Assembly: GCA_016234205.1 (NCBI GenBank)
Contig: JACRGN010000347.1
Span: 1-11,917, forward strand
DNA: 11,917 bases
Direction of reading: 5' to 3'
Origin: Nitrospinota bacterium
GTDB taxonomy: Bacteria > Nitrospinota > Nitrospinia > UBA9942
In this document: positions 6,450 to 11,917 of the stretch, in pieces
How positions within the stretch are numbered: the first letter of the stretch is position 1
Layout: each line of letters opens with the position of its first letter
Notes under the pieces: model-generated
Seen by the model: only the letters and a program-made list of their open reading frames with translations
Database searches by the model: none
What the model was told of the DNA's origin: nothing
Translations under genes and position numbers: made by a program

Positions 6450-8619
6450 GGATATAAGTCGGAGAGGATTTTTTAAAATATCTGCTGCAGCTTCCTTTGG
6501 TGTCGGATTGGCACATTCAAAGGAGATAATCCTGCCAAAGATAGATGAGTCAATTGAAAGGGAGTTGACCAATTTTTTACCGGAAGAATGGATACCTTCG
6601 GTTTGCGGATTGTGCCAGGCAGGCTGCGGTATGTTAGTCAGGAAGGTAAACGGAAAAGTTGCAGGGGTTAAAGGGAATAAGAGAAATGAGATAAGCAAGG
6701 GTGCTCTATGTCCAAAGGGTTTTGCAGGTTTACAATATCAATTTCATCCACAGAGGATTTATTCACCCCTTTTGAGAAAGGGGGAAGGAGGTAGTCCCGA
6801 TTCATTTCAAAATATTTCATGGGATAATGCATTTGATTTAATCCTTGAGAGATTAATCAAAATAAGAACAACAAACAGGACCAACTCACTTATAATTTTT
6901 TCACGGAGAAGGGGTGAATTGGAATGGTCTATGGCGAGGCATTTTGCCGATGTATATGGCACCCCTAATTTGATTGAATATGATATGCCTAACGATTGCC
7001 TCTTATCTGAGGCAATTTATAAAACCTCAGGAATTAAAGGTGACTTGAGTTTTGATTTCTCTTCGGCAAATCTGATTGTCTCCTTTGGTAACGATTGGTT
7101 ACAGACATATAGAGATTTTGTATCTGCAAATCGCGGTTATGCCCTGTCAAAGACATCCCAGCCGGATGTCAGGTCAAAGATTATCCAGATTGAGCCGCGC
7201 TATTCTATAACTGCAATGAAGTCTGATAGATGGATTAAATGTAATCCTGCAGCGGAGGGCATGGCAGCGTTAGGGGTTGTATTTTATATGATAGTCAGTG
7301 GTAATTATGATACTGAATTTGCAAATGATTACATTGAGAATTTTGATGATTTAAAGGAATCTATCTCAAATGTTAACTTTGATAGAATTTTAGAAATTAC
7401 CGGTATCTCAGAAGGGGAGTTTCGTTATCTTACCAGGGAGCTTGCATCGGCAAAACCTGCGATAGCAATCGGTAGAAGGACAGACCTGTTTTCCCAGGGC
7501 TTAATCCTTTTGATTAATATCCTTACAGGAAGTTTTAATCAACTTGGAGGTGCATGGATTATTCCGCATGATGATGCCCTTCTGTTCAATAAATCTCTTG
7601 ACCCAACTGCAAGGTCGGGTCTTTCTAAGGTTTCTTTAAGTAAAAACAGTTTAAATATGATAAAGGTTTTAGAAAGGATTATTGAAAAGGATCCATATAG
7701 GGTTGAGGCTGCATTTTTTTGTAATGTCAATCCAGTTTATAATTATCCGTGGTTAGGAACTGATGCCATTAAAAAGATTCCGTTCAATGTAACCTTTAGC
7801 AATTTTCTTGATGAAACTGCCCTCTATTCAGATATCGTTCTGCCAGTTACCACATTTCTTGAAGAATATGAGGTGAAGCTCAATTATTCCCTTGAGGCAA
7901 ACAGAATAATCTCCGCCTGCAAACCCCTTATCCTGAATAGGGATGTTATGAGTACCGCAGATATTTTTTTTACACTGGGTAAAAATATTAAAGAGATCCA
8001 GAATAATTTTCTATGGAATAACTCTAAAGAGATATATGAAGATTATGTCAGGAAGACCTTTGATTCCGACCCTGAAATAAGGGCAGGATATGAAGGTTAT
8101 AATGAATTTGAAAAGTCTGCATGCAATGGAGGGGTTTTAATACCACGCAAGGAGATTAAAATTGATAAACTTGATTTTGGATTTTTAAAAGATATAAATC
8201 TGGATAAAATAAATATCAATAGAGATACACTGAAATTGATAATCTATTTTCCGAGCGGGTTTAGTGATTTTGAGGGCTCTCAGATGCCTTATCTTTTGGA
8301 TACAATCGGTTCACATCTTAACTCTGTATGGGAGTTTTTTGTTGAGGTAAATACATTCACGGCAGAGAAATACAATCTCAAAGAAGGATCTATTGTCTAT
8401 ATTGAAAATCAGGATGGTAAAGAGGTCAGGGCAAAGGTAAAGATATTTAATGGGATTATGGATAATGTTATCGCTGCCCCTGTAGGACTTGGAAGGTCGG
8501 GAGAATTCGGCCTTACAAAGGGCATAGGTGATAATCCTTTAAAGCTCATACCGAAGAATTTTTCGGAATTTGTTTTTCCTGTTTTTGGATTCAGTAAGGT
8601 AAGGATTACAAATGCCTAA
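6448..8619 (+). CDS. Tat-exported molybdopterin oxidoreductase family subunit (QrcB/ActB-like)
   Basis: This 723-residue protein starts MDISRRGFFK, a twin-arginine signal (R5-R6), so the folded subunit should be exported. A [4Fe-4S] site follows, with C53, C56, C60 and C88 (CGLCQAGCG ... GALCPKG), and then the molybdopterin core (about 95-560). The position of the usual molybdenum ligand may be C184 in MPNDCLLSEAIYKTSG. However, in the related Qrc and alternative complex III subunits the cofactor is reported absent, so metal content is open. The C-terminal molydopterin-binding barrel runs from about 597 to 715 (FTAEKYNLKEGSIVYIEN to GIGDNPLKLIP). The stop overlaps the Fe-S subunit start by 8 nt. 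ATG 6448 is preferred because it gives the Tat motif at the correct place, though no ribosome binding site precedes it. Substrate is unknown; genomic context favours quinone/cytochrome electron transfer. Confidence 0.9.
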   Translation: MDISRRGFFKISAAASFGVGLAHSKEIILPKIDESIERELTNFLPEEWIPSVCGLCQAGCGMLVRKVNGKVAGVKGNKRNEISKGALCPKGFAGLQYQFHPQRIYSPLLRKGEGGSPDSFQNISWDNAFDLILERLIKIRTTNRTNSLIIFSRRRGELEWSMARHFADVYGTPNLIEYDMPNDCLLSEAIYKTSGIKGDLSFDFSSANLIVSFGNDWLQTYRDFVSANRGYALSKTSQPDVRSKIIQIEPRYSITAMKSDRWIKCNPAAEGMAALGVVFYMIVSGNYDTEFANDYIENFDDLKESISNVNFDRILEITGISEGEFRYLTRELASAKPAIAIGRRTDLFSQGLILLINILTGSFNQLGGAWIIPHDDALLFNKSLDPTARSGLSKVSLSKNSLNMIKVLERIIEKDPYRVEAAFFCNVNPVYNYPWLGTDAIKKIPFNVTFSNFLDETALYSDIVLPVTTFLEEYEVKLNYSLEANRIISACKPLILNRDVMSTADIFFTLGKNIKEIQNNFLWNNSKEIYEDYVRKTFDSDPEIRAGYEGYNEFEKSACNGGVLIPRKEIKIDKLDFGFLKDINLDKININRDTLKLIIYFPSGFSDFEGSQMPYLLDTIGSHLNSVWEFFVEVNTFTAEKYNLKEGSIVYIENQDGKEVRAKVKIFNGIMDNVIAAPVGLGRSGEFGLTKGIGDNPLKLIPKNFSEFVFPVFGFSKVRITNA

Positions 8620-9292
8620 ATTTGGAATGGTAATAGATTTAGAAAAATGCACTGCCTGCCAGTCATGTGTTGTTGCATGTGCAGTTGAAAATAATCTGCC
8701 GCCGGGGAATATAGATGATGCACAGATGAACAGGATTATTCGGTGGCTTAAAATTTTACCCGTTTCTGATGCAAAGGGCGGGATATTCAAGATGAGTCTG
8801 GTGCCTTTTACCTGCCAGCAGTGCAGCAGGCCGCCATGTACATATGTCTGTCCTGTAAGTGCAACTTATAAAAACCCTGATGGAATTGTAGCTCAGGTTT
8901 ACTGGCGTTGTATTGGCTGCAGGTATTGTGTCAATGCCTGTCCCTATACAATCAAATTCTTTAACTGGTATGAGCCTCAAAACCCTTATAAAGAAAATGC
9001 AAATCCTGATGTCTCTTTAAGAGAGAGGGGGGTTACTGAAAAATGCCTTTTTTGCCATCACATGCTTCAAAGGGCAAAAGAGGATGCAAGATATGAAAAT
9101 AGGGAGATTGGTGCCGACGAATACCAGCCTGCCTGTGTTGAGGCATGTCCTACAAAGGCTATTGTTTTTGGTGATATGGATGATGCACAATCAAAGATGG
9201 CTGAGTTATCACACTCGCCAAGGGCATTCAGATTCCTTGAGGAACTGGGAACCGCCCCAAATATTACATACCTGAAAGGAACAAAAACATGA
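8612..9292 (+). CDS. Four-cluster ferredoxin-type Fe-S electron-transfer subunit (QrcC/DmsB-like)
   Basis: All 16 cluster cysteines of the NrfC/DmsB/QrcC family are present: C13-C16-C19-C23, C68-C71-C76-C80, C100-C103-C106-C110, and C145-C148 with C175-C179. This suggests four [4Fe-4S] clusters with none converted to 3Fe-4S. It starts MPKFGMVIDLEKCTACQSC with no signal peptide, so it should be exported together with the Tat-bearing molybdopterin subunit. It would wire that subunit and the hemes to the quinone-binding NrfD protein. An AAGGA site (8601-8605) lies six nt before the ATG, and the start overlaps the previous gene by 8 nt. The last residues (GTKT) and the TGA stop lie inside the border of nested palindrome C, so the C-terminus may have been altered by that element. 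Confidence 0.93.
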   Translation: MPKFGMVIDLEKCTACQSCVVACAVENNLPPGNIDDAQMNRIIRWLKILPVSDAKGGIFKMSLVPFTCQQCSRPPCTYVCPVSATYKNPDGIVAQVYWRCIGCRYCVNACPYTIKFFNWYEPQNPYKENANPDVSLRERGVTEKCLFCHHMLQRAKEDARYENREIGADEYQPACVEACPTKAIVFGDMDDAQSKMAELSHSPRAFRFLEELGTAPNITYLKGTKT

Positions 9293-9522
9293 TAAGCCAC
9301 AGAGGACACAGAGGTCACGGAGAAAGACAAAAATAAAAAAGATTAAGGAGAAAAGGAGAAGAATTTAAACAGGGATATACAAGATAAACAGGATAAATAT
9401 AAATTCTGAACATCCTGTGCATCCCTGTAAAATTAGTTATTTTTCCCTCATTCTCCATTTCCTCTTATTGTTTTCCTCTGTGTTCTCTGTGAACTCTGTG
9501 GCAAATTTTTATAATTTCCTAT
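9279..9522. repeat. Nested palindromic element C (three concentric arm pairs)
   Basis: This is the fullest member of the family. The left border is GAACAAAAACAT (9279-9290). The outer arm GCCACAGAG, GACACAGAG, GTCACGGAG (9296-9322, three 9-nt units) pairs with the arm ending CTCTGTGGC (9470-9502). The middle arm GATTAAGGAGAAAAGGAGAA (9341-9360) faces the pyrimidine-rich 9441-9470. The inner arm has ACAGGGAT (9369-9376) pairing with ATCCCTGT (9421-9428) and continues in 9-nt steps (ATACAAGAT, AAACAGGAT). The right border TTTTTATAATTTCCTAT (9506-9522) is identical to that of element B. The element begins inside the last codons of the Fe-S gene and supplies its stop. Confidence 0.88.
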
Positions 9523-9525
9523 ACA

Positions 9526-9620
9526 GAACAAAAACATAATTTAACCACTGAAGATACTGAAAGGCACAGAGTTGAAAAAAAATATTTTCAGTGATTTCAG
9601 TGACCTCTGTGGTTTATATT
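9526..9620. repeat. Nested palindromic element C', short form, directly before the NrfD gene
   Basis: It starts four nt after element C with the same border (GAACAAAAACATAAT, 9526-9540). Its single arm begins AACCAC (9543-9548), contains ACTGAAA (9556-9562) and pairs with TTTCAGT (9595-9601) and GTGGTT (9609-9614) around a central A/T run. The arm uses the variant AACCACTGAAG instead of GCCACAGAG. Elements C and C' together fill the whole 334-nt gap between the Fe-S gene and the NrfD start, and nothing else is visible there. Confidence 0.75.
9615..9620 (+). promoter_or_regulatory. TATATT -10-like box at the NrfD gene start
   Basis: TATATT ends six nt before ATG 9627, and no Shine-Dalgarno precedes the ATG. 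The layout copies that at the molybdopterin gene and would suit a leaderless transcript. There is no identifiable -35, so confidence is low. Confidence 0.25.
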
Positions 9621-9626
9621 TTAAAA

Positions 9627-10958
9627 ATGACAATAGAAGGGGAAATTCAAAGGATTGAATCACAGGTTCTGCAGTCAATAACCGTAAAACCCTCAATTGG
9701 GTATAAAATTTTTATACTGGGCTGCGTTTTTTTTGTCTTTTTTGGTCTGTTTTTCTGGATAAAACAGATTACATTGGGATTAGGGGTTACGGGGTTAAAT
9801 ACCCCGGTATTCTGGGGAGTTTATATAGTCAATTTTGTATTCTTTATCGGGATTTCCCATGCCGGGACCCTTATATCATCCATCTTAAGAATTACAGATA
9901 CACAATGGCGCACCCCTTTTACAAGGATGGCAGAAGCGATTACAGTATTCAGCCTCCCCTTTGGCGCCGGTTCAGTAGTAATTGATTTGGGAAGACCTGA
10001 TAGACTCTTGCATCCATTGAATTTTCCCCACCTGACAAGCCCGATAATCTGGGATGTCCTGTGTATCTCAACATATTTGATTACAAGTTGCCTATATTTT
10101 TATCTTGCATTGGTCCCTGATATAGCCTTATGCAGAGATAGACTAAAGACTGTATCACTATTTAAACAGAAGGTGTATAAGACCCTCTCTTTAGGATGGC
10201 AGGGGACTCCAAAGGATTGGAAGATACTGAATAAGATTCTTACAGGGATGAGTATATTTCTTTTCGCCCTGGTGATATCAGTGCATACTAATGTGTCCTT
10301 TGTATTTGGTATGACACTGAAACCCGGCTGGCATACAGCAGTAATTGGGCCTTACTTTGTATTAGGTGCGATATACTCAGGGGTGGCAACCGTTATAGTC
10401 GTAATGGCGATATTGCGAAGGGTTTACTCATTAGAAGAAATAGTAAGAGAAGAACACTTTCAGAAGATTGGGAAATTTTTGCTTACCCTGTGCTGTTTCT
10501 GGTTTTATTTTACCGTTGTTGAGGTCCTGACAACATTTTATGGCGGCGAGGCTGCACATATGATTGTCTTTAAGGCAAAATTTTTTGAAGAGTATGCAGT
10601 GATTTTCTGGCTGATGTTTGTGCTTAATTTTATAATCCCCTTTGCTGTCCTATCAAACTTTTTTTCATTAATAAAACTCAGGACTATACCAAATATGGTT
10701 ATTGTTTCAATAATAATAAATATTGGAATGTGGCTTGAGAGATATTCAATTATTGTCCCATCAGGTGCAAGGCCTTACCTCCCCTGGCAAACCGGTCACT
10801 ATCTGCCGACACTTACAGAATGGTCAATTACACTGATGTTATTCTCTGGATTTTTTTTATTACTTGGAGTCTTTATAAAATTCTTTCCAATAATTACACT
10901 ATGGGAGTTGAAAGAATCCATTCATACTTCAAACCCGAATAAATCGGAAAAGAATTAG
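9627..10958 (+). CDS. NrfD/PsrC-like quinone-interacting membrane subunit (QrcD/ActC-like)
   Basis: This 443-residue protein has about ten transmembrane segments (roughly 26-46, 62-85, 103-120, 141-165, 205-222, 235-262, 283-303, 325-348, 355-372 and 398-420). Family landmarks are FFIGISHAGTLISSILRI (H78), VVIDLGRPDRLLHPLN (D120), the GWHTAVIGPYFVLGAIYSG block and ERYSIIVPS near the end. NrfD-family proteins bind quinone near the periplasmic face and receive or donate electrons through the ferredoxin subunit. The His/Asp pair is in the place of the proposed proton path in alternative complex III. An upstream GTG at 9591 is in frame, but the added residues come from the palindrome arm, so ATG 9627 is chosen. 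The stop TAG (10956-10958) is part of the TTAGCCACAGAG arm of element D. Confidence 0.92.
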   Translation: MTIEGEIQRIESQVLQSITVKPSIGYKIFILGCVFFVFFGLFFWIKQITLGLGVTGLNTPVFWGVYIVNFVFFIGISHAGTLISSILRITDTQWRTPFTRMAEAITVFSLPFGAGSVVIDLGRPDRLLHPLNFPHLTSPIIWDVLCISTYLITSCLYFYLALVPDIALCRDRLKTVSLFKQKVYKTLSLGWQGTPKDWKILNKILTGMSIFLFALVISVHTNVSFVFGMTLKPGWHTAVIGPYFVLGAIYSGVATVIVVMAILRRVYSLEEIVREEHFQKIGKFLLTLCCFWFYFTVVEVLTTFYGGEAAHMIVFKAKFFEEYAVIFWLMFVLNFIIPFAVLSNFFSLIKLRTIPNMVIVSIIINIGMWLERYSIIVPSGARPYLPWQTGHYLPTLTEWSITLMLFSGFFLLLGVFIKFFPIITLWELKESIHTSNPNKSEKN

Positions 10959-11127
10959 CCACAGAGCTAACAGAGAAAGACAAAGAAATTAAGAGGACAC
11001 AGATTTTCACAGATGGACACAGATAAAACAGTTTTTTAAAATCATGCAGTTTCTGTGTTTATCTGTGTCCAAATTTTAATCTCTTTTTCTCTGTGTCCTC
11101 TGTGGCTAATCAGGTTTTTGTTCTTTT
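10943..11127. repeat. Nested palindromic element D (inverted orientation), between NrfD and thiolase genes
   Basis: The outer arm TTAGCCACAGAG (10955-10966) pairs perfectly with CTCTGTGGCTAA (11098-11109). A middle purine-rich arm (about 10971-10994) faces the pyrimidine tract 11078-11096. The inner arm is three 10-nt units GGACACAGAT, TTTCACAGAT, GGACACAGAT (10995-11024), of which the last pairs perfectly with ATCTGTGTCC (11061-11070). Read on the minus strand, 11123-11098 begins GAACAAAAACCT and ends AGCCACAGAG, differing from the left border of element A at two of 26 positions. The border that is upstream in A and C is therefore downstream here, and the element is flipped. Its left end supplies the NrfD stop codon. 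Confidence 0.87.
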
Positions 11128-11168
11128 AAGGGCTTGTCTTTTTCTTTTTATAAGGGTATATTTTAGCC

Positions 11169-11917
11169 ATGCGGCCAGTCTATATAATATCAGGTGGTAT
11201 AACAAAATTTGCAAAGGCACATGCTGACAAGGATTTCAGGCTTATGGTCAAAGAGTCCTACGACTATGCCATGAAGGATGTCCCCGACCTTACCACCGAA
11301 ATGATAGACGGGAGCATCTGCTCATATTTCTCAGACCACTTCACAAGACAACTCAAGGCAGGGGCAATGGTTCAGGACTATCTTGGGCTCTGTCCAAAAC
11401 CTTCTAAGAGGATTGAGGGCGGTGGTGCCACAGGTGGTCTCTGTCTTCAGGCAGGATGGGAGGCAATTGCATCAGGAAGGATGGAGGTCTGCCTATGCTT
11501 CGGTTTTGAGACAATGAGCAGGGTCAACACATGGAAGGGGAATGAGTTTATTGCCCATGCCTCTGATACAAATTTTGATTATCCTGTCGGGGGCTTCTAC
11601 ACAGGATATTATGCAATGATGGTTCAGAGGCATATGTATGAGTTCGGAACAACAGTGGAGCAGATGGCAATGGTCTCTGTAAAAAATCACAGGAATGCCA
11701 TTCATAACCCTTACGCCCAGAGCCCTATGAAATTGACAGTTAAAGATATCCGCTCATCACCTATGGTTGCAACACCCCTCACAATCCTTGATTGCTGCCA
11801 GATGTCTGATGGTGCAGCAGTAGCAATACTATGCTCTGAAAAGATGGCTGAAAAACTTTGCAAAAAGCCTGTAAAAATTACAGGGGTTGGGTGCGGGACA
11901 GACTCTATGAGGATGGC
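11169..11917 (+). CDS. Thiolase-superfamily protein (SCP-x / acetyl-CoA acetyltransferase type), 3' end outside window
   Basis: The frame is open from ATG 11169 to the window end (about 249 residues). It begins MRPVYIISGGITKFAKAHAD and contains RIEGGGATGGLCLQAGWEAIASG, CFGFETMSRVNTW and VKNHRNAIHNPYAQ. This is the pattern of the thiolase-like proteins often paired with a DUF35 OB-fold partner and called acetyl-CoA acetyltransferase or SCP-x thiolase. Its C-terminal catalytic His and Cys blocks lie beyond the window. The motif where the acylated Cys normally sits (ExxCASG) reads E83-G-G-G-A-T-G, so the usual Cys is replaced by Gly86, with C92 six residues on. AAGGG (11152-11156) lies 12 nt upstream of the start. 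Base composition and codon use are somewhat richer in G+C than the respiratory operon, and element D separates the two, so it may be a different transcription unit. The substrate is unknown. Confidence 0.85.
   Translation, partial: MRPVYIISGGITKFAKAHADKDFRLMVKESYDYAMKDVPDLTTEMIDGSICSYFSDHFTRQLKAGAMVQDYLGLCPKPSKRIEGGGATGGLCLQAGWEAIASGRMEVCLCFGFETMSRVNTWKGNEFIAHASDTNFDYPVGGFYTGYYAMMVQRHMYEFGTTVEQMAMVSVKNHRNAIHNPYAQSPMKLTVKDIRSSPMVATPLTILDCCQMSDGAAVAILCSEKMAEKLCKKPVKITGVGCGTDSMRM

Noticed and set aside
9591..9626. GTG start extending the NrfD protein by 12 residues
   Set aside because: The extension is encoded by the right arm of palindrome C', and no ribosome site supports it; ATG 9627 gives a normal family N-terminus.
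4633..11127. Palindromes as ordinary intrinsic terminators
   Set aside because: The T-rich borders after the stems do resemble terminators, but three of the five elements (B, C, C') lie between genes that must be expressed together, stems are long and imperfect, and conserved non-pairing borders are not explained by termination. Partial termination or attenuation remains possible.
4621..11163. Shared GGGTATATTT at 4621-4630 and 11154-11163
   Set aside because: A 10-nt AT-rich match at different distances from the repeat borders is likely chance; no consistent arrangement links the two.

Overview
The window looks like a fragment of an AT-rich (roughly 40% G+C by eye) uncultured anaerobic or respiratory bacterium. 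It encodes an ADP-forming acyl-CoA synthetase, a periplasmic multiheme/molybdopterin respiratory complex and a lipid-type thiolase. That mix fits lineages such as Nitrospirota or Desulfobacterota-like anaerobes, but no marker gene is present, so the phylum is a guess.

Layout. Positions 1-323 (minus strand) hold the start of the ATP-grasp beta subunit of an ADP-forming acetyl/acyl-CoA synthetase; its matching alpha subunit lies at 3194-4558 on the same strand. Between them sits a block of opposite-strand genes (466-3163): a small DUF5618/HEPN-like protein, a 51-nt CAGA microsatellite, a membrane PAS-GAF-HD-GYP signalling gene broken by a frameshift near 1950, and the 3' half of a response-regulator gene fused to its end. 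This block is partly decayed, looks richer in G+C than its surroundings and separates the two synthetase subunits, so it is probably an insertion.

From 4813 to 10958 there is one plus-strand respiratory operon: a monoheme cytochrome c, a membrane-anchored monoheme cytochrome c, a membrane-anchored pentaheme cytochrome c, a Tat-exported molybdopterin-family subunit, a four-cluster ferredoxin subunit and an NrfD membrane subunit. This is the gene content of the Qrc / alternative complex III group of quinone-linked complexes. The expected role is electron exchange between the quinone pool (NrfD) and periplasmic c-type hemes through Fe-S clusters. A 3'-truncated thiolase-superfamily gene begins at 11169.

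The most unusual content is in the gaps. Every non-overlapping gap of the respiratory operon and its flanks (4633-4802, 6239-6449, 9279-9522, 9526-9620, 10943-11127) carries a modular nested palindrome. These have conserved border sequences, arms drawn from a small set of modules in a fixed outside-to-inside order, and many arms are themselves built of two or three 9-10-nt units. Two gene starts (6448 and 9627) sit directly at the edge of such elements, with no Shine-Dalgarno sequence but with a TATAAT/TATATT hexamer 5-6 nt upstream, the spacing expected for leaderless mRNAs. I know of no named family for these elements; they are the best candidate for something undescribed here.
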